The notes below the pieces were generated by a model that made no database searches, was not told where the DNA came from, and saw only the letters and a program-made list of their open reading frames with translations. A stretch of 64,000 nt of DNA from Baylisascaris procyonis (Eukaryota; Nematoda; Chromadorea; Rhabditida; Ascarididae), in assembly GCA_037389465.1 (NCBI GenBank), contig JAZARR010000095.1, forward strand, positions 2,118,001 to 2,182,000, in the 5' to 3' direction. The translations under genes were made by a program, and so were the position numbers. Positions within the stretch are counted from its first letter, which is position 1. Each line of letters starts with the position of its first letter. Shown here piece after piece: positions 39,549 to 53,005 of this stretch.

Positions 39549-40810
39549 TAAAACATGAACATCATTAAACGAAACCACACATAAACAATAACAATAATAA
39601 GAGGAGTAATGAGTGTAGTAATTGATGATTGAGGAATATTAATTATTAAAGAGATACAAATGGGAAATGAGGTACTCAAAAAAATAACCGCTAAAATAAA
39701 GCCAAAAGGCGGCGAAATTTGCATATACAGCTAAAAGATAGGCAATGCATACAACATCATACGATAAACAAATGAGATTATAATATGCAAAAACGGTACT
39801 TGCCGAATATAATACAAAAAAAAATATTTCCTGAAAAATTGGAGTTCAGTACCTCTTTGAAGTTTTATTTAATTAATTAATTTATTTGAATTATAAAACA
39901 ATTAAATTTAAATATTTAAAAAACATAAAATTTTATATGCAAATCTCAAGAAGAAAAATAAATAAATTCACCACTTTATGACAAAAGAATGTTTATCTGC
40001 AATTGTTAATTAATTTAAATAGGTAACTTCCTCCTTTCTCAATATAACAGAATTCGTTTTGAATGCTAAAAATCTAAAATGAGGAAATTAAAAAAAAAAA
40101 ACAACTAATGGGAATATCAAATGGACAACAGAAAAAAAATGTTCATCGAATGAAATCGTCAGCTGATATATAATCACTTTTCAAAAAAAAAAAACTTTCA
40201 AAAAAAGAAACTTTAAAAAACACGATAAATAATAAATATATAAAAATGAATTAAAATATTCTCAATTAAACGATCTGATGAGAAAAAGAAATCCAAACAG
40301 AGATATTAAATAAAAGGATAAACGTGAATAAGGTGATAAGGTGATAAGATGTTGATAATGAGGTATAATTTTGAGAGATTATTTAACAACATCAATAAAA
40401 AAAAAATTAAAATTACACAAAAGTAATATCGAAAAAATGCTGTGCAACAAAATAGTCTTTCGTGAATAGTCAAAAGGTTGCGATGCAATAAGCGAGCGAA
40501 ACATTACGGGGCCCGAACAACGATCAGCTAAACACCAATTCCTAATACAAGTGAAACGCCATAATTGTTAATTTTTATATATCTATCGGAATTTCTAAGG
40601 TTTATATACCTACCGCATCGCAAGCTCTTCATTTACTTCTAAAATTACATCAAAAACATTCCAATAACCTATAGAATATTATAGGAACTGAAGATAACGT
40701 TGATTATGTTGCATTCAGATCCAGAATAGGCGTCGAATCAATACGTATCGGTGTAGATAGTGTAATATTACAATATGGTTAATGCAAATAATGTAAGTAA
40801 GCAAAACAAC

Positions 40811-43800
40811 TTAAATGGCGTTATCACTCTTTACGATGTTCTCACCGCCAACTGCCTCTTTCTCACCCATCATGTGCTCCACCATCGTCCCCTCTGAAAG
40901 ATGTTCTCGCAACTCTTTCAACTGTGGTGTTGCCAACTCTTCAGCTGTCATCCTTGCAAACTGCAACACTAACCACATTAAAATAATAAAACTTAGCTTA
41001 ATTAAAATAAAACTTTTTTTTTGCATTTATTAGTACTGTCGTTTGGCTACCTTTAATAATGCGTACCTTTCCGTACCATAAACAAACAAATAACTTTTAT
41101 TAAATTTCGATCCATCTACTATCCTTTTCCCTCCTCCTGGCTAAGCATCTTCAAGATAAAAAATAACATCCACCTTTTCGGGAGAGATCACCCCATCGAG
41201 AATCTGTTTACCAATCGCCGGATTTCTAGTAAGATTCGCAACACGCGATCGAACACGTGATCGATATTTATGATGATTCGCATCACCGATCTCGTTGAAA
41301 ATTGCCAATTCCACCTTAAACAACGATGATCGTCATAAGATTGTTCAGGAACACACCTTTCCAAAGGTAATCCTCCGTGAACGATCCACTAATTATGTAA
41401 ATAAACGAGTTAGAAAATTTAAAAATGATACGTAAGTCAGCTCTCGTCGCATACAACTTCTATACAATATAAAAAGAAAAACCAACGGCATTATATTCAC
41501 AATAAAAAAAGCCTATAGATCCGTGCTCTTTCTCCATCCTAAATCGCATTTTATAAACTACAATCGGCCAACATAGGCGAAGCAAACAATCAGCAAATAA
41601 ACACCATAAGGAAATTTTTGAATCAAAAAGTTTGAAATCATTCCCCAAAAACGTAACGTTAGAAAAGCGATTTCGGTATTAATTCATCGCCTATTGGCCC
41701 TTATAAAACTCAACCATTATACCACCTTTACCTATAAGTCCAAATAACAAAACAATGAAAAAGTCGACTATCGAATTGATTGCAGAATTAAAATATTTAA
41801 TGCATTCATTATTAAATCGGTATCTAATAACTTCGCGCAAAACGAAAGATTCCTATAAAATTTCCTCCCATTCGCCGAATCGTTTCCAAATAAGACCGAA
41901 GAAATTGCAAAAAAAAAAAACCAAAAAAAAAACAAAAAAAAGTCGAATAAACGCCCTCATAATAAAATAACATCAACAAGCGCAAAAATATTCAAAAATA
42001 TTCGCTTTATTCATCCAAATAATTCACTAATTTGCCAAATTTTATTCTCAAAACGACGAGGAAATATTTCTTTCCAGTGATTTACCTATACGATAACAAT
42101 AACCTACTTGTACCAAATCATATCTATCTATCAAAATTAATAAAATTCCAACTTTCTTTGCAATTTGCTCAGCTTCCTTACTGCTTCCCATACATTTGAG
42201 AAGCATCGCAATGCACTTCTCTCGAATCATCTGTTCATCGTCGTTGTTGTCGCTACCTTTTGTACTTGTACGTGAACCTTAAAATCAATTACATTCCCCA
42301 AATTATTCGTCATATAAAATCGCAAAAGTGACGCGCGCATATCCAAATTTCGCTGATGAGAAAAAACCAACAGCTTAAAAATATTAAAAAAAATATATTG
42401 AATTTACCGACAAAGATAGAGAAATTTCTCGAAACATTTCCATACAAATAGCTGCTCAAAAGTGAAAAAAAAAAATTCCATTCCAGTCAAATCTGAGAGA
42501 ATGCAACGATATCAAAATAATTCACTTATTTTCCTCCTGGTTGAAGAACAATGCTCTAGCATCTATAAACAACAGTAGATCTAAGCATACCTAGGTACAG
42601 GTATAAAGGAAATCAAATCAGCCCTCTTATGATTTTTAGCCAATAATGACAGAAGAGAACCTAAAAGACCGGAATAATAAAGGGAAAATAACTATTAGCA
42701 ACAGTATCGGTTCGCCTTAATCCTTCTCTATTTCTTGGCTATACCTCTACCAGCGCTTTTCGTATACAAGACAAAACCCTAATAATCCTCTGACTGGTGA
42801 TGAGATTGTCATAAACGAAAAAAAAAAAGATATCCCTGCCTCCTCTCAGGTCATACGATAAGGTCGACAATCAAAAAGGGAGTCAAATGGTTTGTGACTT
42901 TCAACAATATATCTTTAAAGAGATACCTTTAACAATATCCACTAGGTCAGCTCTATACAGCATAAAAGAATTAGTCACCAGTAAAGGTAAATTGCTATAA
43001 GCAGTCCGCTCCTCCATAATATACCGTATGTCACAGGAGAGTACCACGTGGAGGAATACGGTACCCTTAAATGTTCGCTTTGAACACCTTTGAACTGTTA
43101 TGATAGGCAGCCCAGCTTCACTACAACTTGAAATTATTAAATACAAATAAGAGGCAGAAATTACAAAAGTCATTCACCTGTTTTTTCATCCTAGAAACTT
43201 ATATTTAAATTACCAATAAAATCTACGAAAAATTAAGACAAATAAAAATGAACTTACTTCGAGTGGACATCTCAATATTCGATGAGGTGGTACGACGACG
43301 TTTCGATCCAGTCGGCTCACCATCATCTTCCTGCGCTTTACGACGAGCATCATGGGCTGTTTCCACACTTACCGCAGCGCCTCTCTGAACATCGGTTTTA
43401 TATTAATACGATTTCACACAGTCGAAATGCTTAGTCTAGATTAAGAAACGTTGCATTTCATGCAAAATTTATCTACATATTCTCTCAAAATACAGCTGAC
43501 AGATGGCTGGTTAGATAACTATGCTATCACCTATAACAAATTATGGATGATCTCATATGATATCGATTATCGAACAACAACTGCATGGAAATCTTCCGGA
43601 AGGAGATCACCACATAATAACCACGAAAAAAAAATTCCCTAACGTCATACAACACTTTTAATTACTATTATTTCCCCATATAATTACTTTAATTACTGTT
43701 GACTATTTACGAATCATGTCTTATATACCACATTACACACCAAAAAACATCTTCACCAAAGAACTAAAACGGCTGGAAATGAAGAGTGCGCAGACGCAAC

Positions 43801-44966
43801 CGCCCTATTCTGCCTTCTCTTTTCTAAAGCTGATCCTGGTCCCGGTACGTCGACCACCTTTTAGCCACATTGGAATGTGGCCACTTCTAATTCAAAATTC
43901 TGTAAAACTTCCAGAGACATAACTACGCCTCTCTCATTTTCCCTTGACTATCACTCATTGAAATACGAGAAAAATGCCTTACTGTTATTTATTAGACATT
44001 AATATATGCACTCATGAAGTCCTTCATTCTTCTTCCTTCCCACAAAATTCTACGAAGTTTATACACTTGATCATTTATTTAATGATTATATTACAGGTAT
44101 GACTACAGGTAAGAAACCTATATGAAGCGACCGCCTCATTCCCATCAAACGAATATCATTCACAAATTTCATCACATTCCGAGGCCACAGATCAACGATA
44201 GCACATTGATGAACCATCTGAACACCTAATTAAATTCTAATTAATATACCTTTCCTTTCGTTTCCTTATTGTCACTGTCGGTCATTTCCTTGCCAACTAT
44301 CTCATCCTCTCCGTCGCTTTTCTTATCTGCTTCCTTTGTTGATTTCTCTCCCGCCACAGCATCTTTCTCCTGCATTGATTCGTCTAAAATTATAGAGAGT
44401 TTTAAGAAGTATGACGGGTGAAACATTATGAAGTAAGACTGCATTGGCCACCGAAATTGGCAATTACTCTAAGCTGCATGTATATTCAGTAAATCGGGTG
44501 TTACGATTTACCAAAGAAGTTGATATCATTCGTAATATGGTTCATGATAGAAGTGTACGGGCAGTTTATTTATGATACGCAATCGAAAACTGTCGAACTC
44601 ATATGAAACATCCTCAGAGAGATTCAAAAACTATCATATCTGAGGTCATTCTTTTAAGATGTCTTCCCAAAATCAAAGGAATTCATGAGCTCATTGCATG
44701 AGTAAAACTAAAACCCACCAAAATAAAGGAGTATCTTTTTGCCCGAATGGGCATGACATATAATTTCACTATCACATCAAGTGAAAATTTTGCATCAATT
44801 AAATATGAAATTCCCATTTTCGTTGTAATGAAATTTTTTAATAAAGGAATAAAATGACAAAAAAGAGTGAACCTTCTTTAATCGGGTCGGGTGGTGCTGA
44901 GACTGCCATTTCGGTGGTGATCTCAGTTGCCGATGACGGTGATATATCCGAATCGACATTCGACAT
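40811..44966 (-). CDS. TFIIS central-domain protein (transcription elongation factor S-II like)
   Basis: Related to the elongation factor that rescues backtracked RNA polymerase II. Exons: 44966-44873, 44383-44250, 43384-43258, 42277-42153, 41314-41174, 40960-40811 (or to 40846). Residues 1-133 are low-complexity, acidic and Ser/Thr-rich, with a KRRR patch in exon 3. From about residue 134 the TFIIS domain II pattern is clear: MIREKCIAMLLKCM, AIFNEIGD, HHKYRSRVRSRVANL, ILDGVISPEKFARMTAEELA and LKELREHL. The exon runs to a stop at 40811-40813 (256 aa). Alternatively a donor at 40845-40840 (GTGAGA) could lead to a C-terminal zinc ribbon, but I found no CxxC or WKFC-like sequence on this strand down to 33 kb. 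The N-terminal LW domain is also missing in front of the chosen ATG. It is either a core-only paralogue or a model missing distant exons. Confidence 0.85.
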
Positions 44967-47900
44967 ATTTGTTGACTTCAATGGATAACGCTATCTATAA
45001 TCAACTAGATTTTATATTATATAAGAGTAGCACAATATCTTTACCGAAAAAAATCCTACAATTATCGTGCATAGGATATATCATCGAAATTCATAATATG
45101 GATTAATAGTGAATTTATGAAAATCATTTTAAATATTTGAGATTTATTTATTTGGAGAGATTTATTATTTACGAAAAAATATTTTTTATTAGTAAAAAGT
45201 TATTTTTATTTTTCGAGAAATTTGGAATATATTTGAGCAATTATTTTTTTTTTTTGTTTATTAGATAAGAAATCGATTCTGAATAACTGTAAACACCATA
45301 AATGGTAAATTAAGTTCATCAACGAAAGGAAACGCTGAAAGGAGGAAACCTGGAAAATTAGGGAACGAAGGGGGAGGGGATTGAAGGGAGCGGTCTTACT
45401 CGAGGTACTGATATCTGCAATAAGAGGAATTATATACATGTGACTAAATTATATCAAAAATAATTCTATACCAAAATATATACTATTATCATGTAATAAT
45501 TAAATATTGGGGATATTTTCACCTGTTCATATAAAAACGGAAGAAGCTAACATAGTGGAAGCAATGATTTGAGGTTTCGCATAAATTTTTTCAGCGCTAA
45601 TCAAGAAAACACATAATGAATTCAATAGTCAAGAAATCCTAGAAAATAACGAGACATTTTGAGGTCGTTTAATCGTAAAGGATGTTGGAAAGTATTCACT
45701 AATCCGAACATGTTCTAAAATTAAAGACGAAAACGAACGAAGCACTGATAATTGATAACTGATAACAACACTGATAAAATGAACAAATAATTTGAACGCA
45801 TTCCAGGTATAAAAAGAAATGTTTGAAAAAAAAAACACTTAAAATACAAAATATTAGACCCTATTCAATAAGTGAATCAAGAATATAGGACATTATCAGA
45901 AAGTTGTTCGTGGAAATTGATAACATTTTAGCTAATCAATGAACGCTGATAATGAACCTAACTTCATTCTGTAAGAGGTCATGAGAAATGATACACCGTA
46001 TCATTCCGGTTATAAAAGGGGACTTCAAGTCTTAACCCCGCCTCCCCACACCCTCCTCCGTCCCAACTTCTACCCAAATCCTTCCCGAATCTTAATCCCA
46101 TCTATTTCCGTCCCCTGTGTTCTAAACTGATCTCAGAAAATTTAACGATTTAAAAAAGTCACTTCGGTAATACAAATTGAATAAACCCTCACTTATGTTG
46201 GTTGACAAAGAATTTAGTGCAATTATCACTGATATATTGATATCAGTGATGATTGAAATATCAACGTGCTTATTTTCAAAGTTTATGCAAATTTAAGACC
46301 ACAGGTATATGCAGAACTCCCCGTTGCTAATGCAGGTAAACCGTCACTTGCTCTACATTTTTTCACATTGCTTGTTGTCTATGACTACGATGACGTCACC
46401 TACTCAGAAAGCAATCGAAGTTCAACCTTTTTTCCAATATCTGAGCACATCCTATCTGGTTATTTTTGAGTTAAATCAACCCAAAACTTCATTTCATCCC
46501 CCTTGCCACCTCGCAGTTTCACTAGTCGGACCCTCAAGCGTTGTCGTTTCCTCTGCTTCTAGCTTTTCTGGTGAAAGACAAAGCCACCGAGTGTCACATC
46601 ATCACTGAAGCGCAAACTGTATTTTTTCGGGGACATAAGACTTTAGCTCCCCATAATCAAGGTAAAATGCGGCTACTGTGCGTAAAATGCGACTAGGCAA
46701 AATACGGTATTATTATAACACCTTGATTACTGGGTCAACATGCTTCGTAGACCAAGGCAATGATGTCAGGAACGTCCGGTAAAGTTGACCTGGAATCAGG
46801 TACAGCCTTAAAGCTAAAAAAAACCTGGAGGACGAAATTGGTGGTTTTTTTGCAAGCATTACAATTGAACGTAACGACCATACACGATGAACATATTCTG
46901 ATGTAATATATTCGTCTACTATTTTACATATTCAATAAAAATTTTTACTGAAAAATATGAGTATGAAATATTCAAATGAAAAAGTATAAAAAACTATAAG
47001 AAAAGAAGATAAAAATTAGAAATCATTTTCGAAATTGTTGGAAAAAAAAAGCTGAAAAATTCCGTTGAAGTGGAAAAATTTCTGCTAAGCAAATGCGTGT
47101 GGAAAAACACGCCAGAGGGGACGGCACGATATGTGCTTTTTAGAATCCATTCTTCTAACCAATCACCTTTCATAAATTATAAATAAATAGGAAAATTTAT
47201 AGGATGTTAAATTGATACTTGCACTAATGCAATTGCTAATTATTTATAAAAAAAAAAAATCAATTTTTCCTGCAGCTTAATTTGCATAAAATAAGAATCG
47301 CAAGAATATGAAATAGAAGCATTTTTTTCCACATTTAAATATTTGTAAAATTTTCTCAAATTCATAAAGCCAATTTAAAAAAAAAAGAGTATAAAATATT
47401 ATCTTATGATTTATATTATATTCAAAAAAATTTTTGTAATGGCAACATTAATGGTTTTTAAATTGAAATAATTTATTAAAAAAATATGTTTTTTGGTAAG
47501 AAAGTTTGTTAAATCGTCCCCCGCCTAAAAAATCTCTTTGGAAAGTTGGAACGAAAATCGACGAATGGGACGTTCCTTTGAAGGAAATGTCGGGTACTCG
47601 TGAGTGGTACATTGATTGATAGAAGACATTTCAGTATCAATCGAATTATTTATTCACTAAACTTGGCTAAGTTCTATGCAGATTTGTTTATTTTGACTAA
47701 GGTAAACGCCCACCTTCACTCGACCGACCTGCAAGAAGGAGAGACCGACCTAAAGATCACAGAAATAATTGGACGAGAGAGGCATTAAGTCAGAGCAGGT
47801 GGAAGCGATATGAAGAGGCATATATTTGTAATGAATGCTGTATTCATTGAAATAAATAAATAAATAAATAAACGCCCATTTTATAATGATATTTAATGAT

Positions 47901-48357
47901 ATTTGTATAATATTTAATTATATTTACTAATATTGTCTTTTGTTGTAAAAAAAAAAAAATAAATTATATTCTTCAATAATAGCTATTCCAAGGAACGATA
48001 TATTTCAAAATTGATAAGGTTAAATATAGCTATTAAAAAAAAAAAGAAATCGAAAAAAAAAATAAAACTATTCAAATATAACCAACACTATAATAGAAAT
48101 ATAACGATTAATGTAGGGTTATGAATGCTTAATTTCATTCGTATTTTCTATTTTATTCAATTCTCTCGCATAGTTTATGTTTTCTATTTTTTTCATTCGA
48201 ATTAAAGTGGGAGCAATTATTCTACAATTCTTTATGCATCCATATGATCTAAAAGCATTCGACAAACATCTGACAAATCATTGTTTTCGATATATCTATT
48301 TTGATTTATTCTGTTAATTATTATTACTGTAACATAAAAGTTATCGTAGTCGCAAAT
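44967..48357. other. Intergenic space between the tyrosine kinase and TFIIS-like genes
   Basis: Mostly AT-rich. A somewhat GC-richer segment at 46.0-46.83 kb has a 99-codon plus-strand frame without motifs and a 10-bp inverted pair (TAATCAAGGT at 46654-46663, ACCTTGATTA at 46720-46729). No TFIIS LW domain was found here. Confidence 0.5.
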
Positions 48358-48363
48358 TTTATT
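48358..48363 (-). terminator. Polyadenylation signal AATAAA of the tyrosine kinase gene
   Basis: AATAAA on the minus strand lies about 65 bases beyond the kinase stop codon. It is the nearest canonical signal. Confidence 0.5.
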
Positions 48364-48426
48364 TCAGGTACTGTAAAGAAGTGAAAAATCACAAGAGAAT
48401 TGATGAAACGCCAAAGAAATTGGCAT

Positions 48427-51400
48427 TCATCCGAAAAATCTATGCGATTTGTGCTTTCTCTTTGGTTTGATCTTGCTGGTTGGTGGTGCTGATGTAGTTG
48501 GCGGTGGTGGTGGTGGTGGTGGTGGCGGTGCCTTCTTCTTGTCGACGGGATCGTTTCCCGGCATTTCTGCCATCATCTACAAAAATTCCATATCATTACC
48601 GATGGTAGACATTACAGACAGACGTTGCAGGATAGACATACAATCGGCAATAAAATAGTGGGGACAATTCGGTTGTAAGATCTGTAAGATTGAATCTTTT
48701 AAGCACCGCCACAATGATTTTTACCTCCCCCACCCCCCCCCACCCTTAAATAGTCTCATTTCATGCCGAAATTCGAGATTTTCCTTCGAGACTATCCCCT
48801 CCCCCCCTTCATAGGTAAGGAAGTACGATGTCAACTTACAGCAGCGAAATTAGGACGTGGCCTGCCCATAATGCGTTGCAAATTCTTCGCCACTTCGGCC
48901 ATTGTGCATCGCTCGTTGGGATTATCCGACCAGCATTTCACTTCAATGAGACGATGCATCGACGCAGGTGTACATTCCGGTAATGGCATACGATAACCTT
49001 CTTTCACCTATAAGATATTAATGCCTGAAATTGACCTGTGTGGAATTATCTATCACTTGTGGATGTCTACAACAACCTATGTGAAGCAAGCGATGAACAA
49101 TATTGAGAGTGATCTATCGTAGATCCACTCATAGAAACGCAAATGGTATATGAACACAACGTTCAAATCATTTCAAATCACTATTCAAGACAACTAAATC
49201 TTGCATCGAGATATGATGCTACCAAATTGGAATGCTTAAATTCACCTATAGAATCTCGCATTCATAGCACTAAAGGAAATTTTTACGATGCACAGCACTT
49301 TTGAAATCGTCGTCAATTCACTCACTCTAACATTGACCTCGGCAACCGTGAATCCTGGATATGGTTCTTGTCCATTCGCAAATATTTCCCAACACATAAT
49401 TCCAAAGCTGAACACGTCGGTCTTCTGCGTATACATCGCCGTACGGAGTGTTTCCGGTGCAAGCCATCTTATTGGAACACGTTTTCTTGGATCCATTTGA
49501 TAGACGGTACCCTCACGTGTCAGTCCAAAATCGCTGATTTTAACCTGAAAATTTACCACCATAGATTTACTATTTAATCTACTATTTCAAATTTATTATC
49601 AATAGATTCGTAGCTATCGTTATCAACGAATAGGTTTGCCAATGATAATGCATTCATCGACTGCTATCGACAATTTTATCACTGCGATACAATCGCGTAT
49701 TTCCAAACGTGAGTGATAGCATCCTTCATATCAGAGTAAAGTAACAATCAAATTGGCTAACTTTGTTATCACCGTAGAGGCAATTTCTGGCTGCAATATC
49801 GCGATGCAAGACTGGCTTGCCATGCAAGTATTCGAGACCCCATGCAGCTCCCAAACACATCTCCATCTTTACGTCAACGGGTACGGAATTCTTCTGCAGA
49901 TATGAATCCAACGCACCGTTGTTCGCCTGAAACAAGTTGTACACATCGTTGATTCAGAGAATCGCTGAGAACGTAGCTTCTTCCATAAGCTCCAGTAAAC
50001 TGTTCAGCTCGGTCTCAATAGCTCCACTCCAGGTGTGTCATGATATTTCTGTGAGTTCTCGAGTATCCGAATCAATAAGCTCCACCAAATTCACCCAGAA
50101 GGGCTTATGTTTCTTTTGTTGACACCCTTTTTTTCCCAGAAGGGCACGCAACTCTTTCGATGATAATTTTTTTCCCTAAAGCAATTCTCGCATTAATTAC
50201 TGAAAAAAAGCTATAAAACCCCTGCTGACCAGTTCCATGACAATCATTAGTGGTTCTTGACCAGCGGCCACTCCATAACATTTGCATACATATGGATGTT
50301 CGAATGTGCGATGAAGGCGCGCTTCTTTCATGATCTCCTTGATCTGCTCTTTTGTGAGTGACTCCAGTTTAGCCTGAAAATCTGCACTTTGCAGTTTGCT
50401 CCATATAGGTCAGTATAACTCTTCAACTCACAAGATATGTTTATCCATCAATTACGCCTCAATTAAATTATATCAACATATAAGTTAGTATGTTCACCAG
50501 GCTTCTCAGCCAAATTATACCATAGTCCGTTTGCATGACAACCTAGAATATGACCGAGACTACAGTAAGAGTGTAACAGATTTATGGCCGAAGAGAGAGG
50601 AGAGGGGATGGAACTGGGACTACCAATATACTGTAGTTATGCGACTAAAGCACTGGCATAATATAAATACTTCCGTCGGTGTGTGCAGCCAATAATAGCA
50701 CCATTACTAATTATAACTTAATGAAGAGTACTGTTACAGAATATAATTGAATTGAAGAATAAATACTCTTACTATCATTCAAAGAACGTATCGGATCACG
50801 ATCGTCCTCTATTTGATGAACGACGAATGGACTGACCAATTTAATGGCGACATCGACTTGTTTGCCATTTTTAAGACGAAGATGACCACGATGTACTTCA
50901 CCGAATGCTCCTTCACCAAGTTTTTTGGTCGGTTCGATATCCTCATGATGCAATTCCCAAATTTGACGTGGTACTGGTGTCGTTAGAAGTACCGTACCTA
51001 GTTTCACTAAACTCTCCTTTTTTGTTAGATGGAAATTTATCATCTCTGTAACGCTGTCAAATCCATATTTCTCCACCGTATATTTTCCGTTAGCAGTACG
51101 TTGAATTACATAATGCTTGATCTGAAATATGATTTTTGATAACGATGCGAGAGGATTTCCCATGAAAATTGATACCTTTCGATCAGAAGTGCTATACTAT
51201 CTTCAATTTTTAGCGGACAAACTAAACCTCTGAATATTTCGGTAATAGCTTTAGTCTATCCATATGATGAATTTCTGGTGTTAATAATGCCCCCATAAGC
51301 GAACCGAAAAAAAAACTTTACTGAGAGGGCGAGGAGTCTCCACAACATTTTCTGCCTCATAATATTTCACCGTCGCATTTCTTGATGTTTTGTTGTTTTT

Positions 51401-52072
51401 TTCCTTCAAACTTCATTTAACTGTGTTCCTTCAACTCATAGCCGTTCATTTTATCATCGCTATCAACTGCAGAACATACCACTTAACCCTTCGCCCTCTT
51501 CCTCCCATCCAATTGGCCAGGAAACTTTTGTTGAATCATATGGCCAATCATTTCAATGGTGGAAGCGTATCAGCTGATACGTTAAGTGTACAAATATACA
51601 GCAAAGAATTCGGCTTTATCTCTTCCTTCTTCTTCCAAGCTTTCCTAATTGTCCATATGTTTTTTTCGATGTTTATTTGACCGAAAGCGTGATTCACCAC
51701 AATCGACTCGTAATGCTAAATAGAAAACTAGTTTGATGATTTGATTAATGGTAACGATGAGCAATCACAGTTTGATCGCCTTGTCAAGAATAATTTATTG
51801 CATGCAAACGCAAGTCTAAAATTTGAAACTTTCTTCAGCTTTTTCATCTCTCTATAAGTGATAGTTTTATCGCCTAAGAGTTAATCACTTACGCCGAGTT
51901 CTTCCATCTCTTCGCGTACCATCACCGATATAACGAATGCTCTCGGTTGACCTGCGACCGGTTCAGTTGTTCGCACGATAAATTCACCGTTCGTCTTAAG
52001 CATCATTTTTATATCCTCCCTTGGCAATAGACCATGATAGTAGGGAGCATCTGCTAATGCTTTGTCCACCAT
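48427..52072 (-). CDS. SH2 domain non-receptor tyrosine kinase, Fer/SPE-8-like
   Basis: Cytoplasmic tyrosine kinase of the short Fer-like group expanded in nematodes (SPE-8 is a sperm member). Exons: 52072-51893, 51121-50837, 50373-50230, 49926-49762, 49544-49326, 49007-48840, 48576-48427; all junctions are phase 0 and give 436 aa. SH2: [11 protein letters not shown], then [10 protein letters not shown] with the phosphotyrosine-binding Arg at about 34. Kinase: glycine loop GEGAFGEV (129-136), VAIK Lys 154, HRDIAARN (244-251), DFG (263-265), activation-loop Tyr about 273, [20 protein letters not shown]. All catalytic residues are present, so it should be active. The C-terminus is unusual: nine consecutive prolines followed by a Lys/Arg/His-rich tail. 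The ATG is two bases after TTTTCCAG, consistent with trans-splicing. Donors include GTCAGT, GTCAGC and GTTAGC, each confirmed by unbroken kinase homology across the junction. Confidence 0.93.
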
Positions 52073-52085
52073 TCCTGGAAAAGAT
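52073..52085 (-). promoter_or_regulatory. Likely spliced-leader acceptor of the tyrosine kinase gene
   Basis: Minus strand AATCTTTTCCAG is followed by GA and then ATG GTG GAC. The SH2 domain starts only ten residues later, as in other short Fer-like worm kinases, so no upstream coding exon is required. Confidence 0.45.
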
Positions 52086-52529
52086 TTTCGAATAAACTTT
52101 GGCTCTATTTCTTATTACTTATCTCACTTGAAGCCCTGACCGAAAGATTTAGGCCAAAACCGTTTACGCACTGCAGCCAAAAACGGCATGGCGGGGAGGC
52201 CGAGGTGGCAGAAAGGAGGGGAGATCGAGTGCTGATTCCGAAACGTCAGGTACTCAAACAATATATTTCGGATGCGGCCTCTATAGGAAAACAATACATT
52301 TTAATAGGCATAAACACTTCACTCATACCCCCCACCCTCGGTCTATAGTCAGTGCATTTTTCAGAAGCGATCATCGGCTTTTCTGAAAACAGAAGAGGGC
52401 CTGCCATCCAGACCTTAATTATTCAATAAACTGCAACGACCATGTCGCTGCCAACGAGCTGCACATCTGCGAAAATGCCGAAGCTTGAGTCGAGACCACC
52501 GTTTTCGATGACCCGATAAAATGTCCCCT

Positions 52530-52605
52530 GCAGGTGCATGTGAACTCGCGACATTTCGTTTGCCAAGCGGGCGCTTTGCTACTGAGCTACCGCGATAACC
52601 TCCAT
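52530..52605 (-). repeat. tRNA-like sequence, possible SINE head or tRNA pseudogene
   Basis: On the minus strand GGTAGCTCAGTAGC resembles a tRNA D-arm/A box, followed by GCGCCCGCTTGGCA, as in tRNA-Ala-type anticodon arms, and GTCGCGAGTTCACATGC at the B-box position. The anticodon stem does not pair properly and the acceptor stem is absent, so it is not a functional tRNA. The surrounding GC-rich block could be the body of a tRNA-derived SINE. Confidence 0.35.
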
Positions 52606-52816
52606 TTGACCAGTGTTTTTTTCGCCATTGCCAAGATAAAAACGATAGCATGTAACAGAAGACGTTATCTTCGAAATAATGAATCTTGCTACTATCGTAA
52701 GCGTTATGCAATCTTTTGTCTCATAATTGAGATGAATCCCTTCGGAGGTCACTCAGCACAACCGTCATTCAACGAATGAACGGAGCTCAGGAGCTTTCTT
52801 TCCGGATGTCAGGAGG

Positions 52817-53005
52817 TCACGCCAGTACAGACGCCTCACGACCTTGCAAATACTCGCCAATCACCTTAAACCGTCCGTTCGATCGTCCGGTTAACGATAA
52901 CAACGAGGAATAGCGCACACCACCCGTGTCGTTGTAAAACTGGAGAATGGCATTCGCACTTTTCTCGTTGCTTATATAGGCCTGATCGTCTATTAAATTA
53001 TGCAT
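52817..53005 (-). CDS. Unassigned open frame upstream of the tyrosine kinase
   Basis: An acceptor-like TTTAATAG precedes a frame encoding YNDTGGVRYSSLLSLTGR and ending in TGA; an internal GTGATT could be a donor. Composition is clearly GC-richer than the flanks. It may be the last exon of an unrecognised gene or part of the GC-rich insertion at 52.1-52.9 kb. No family recognised. Confidence 0.2.
   Translation of the reverse strand: MHNLIDDQAYISNEKSANAILQFYNDTGGVRYSSLLSLTGRSNGRFKVIGEYLQGREASVLA

Larger units (their letters stand above)
32613..40810. other. Repeat-rich intergenic region with small open frames
   Basis: 8.2 kb between the TFIIS-like and MATH-BTB genes. It holds G and C homopolymers, tandem duplications, A-rich low-complexity DNA (37.5-37.8 and 39.5-40.2 kb) and the ORF cluster at 35.78-36.79 kb. 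A minus-strand open stretch at 38653-38765 (ECPGKDYVFLPADERF) was inspected as a possible TFIIS zinc ribbon and does not fit. Confidence 0.5.

Noticed and set aside
48449..48658. Plus-strand frame with a run of glycines
   Set aside because: It is the antisense of the proline-coding last exon of the tyrosine kinase.
50711..50836. Continuation of the kinase N-lobe frame past VAIKL ([13 protein letters not shown]...)
   Set aside because: The frame is open but diverges from kinases; a GTCAGT donor directly after VAIKL joins in phase to [13 protein letters not shown], which restores the family pattern.
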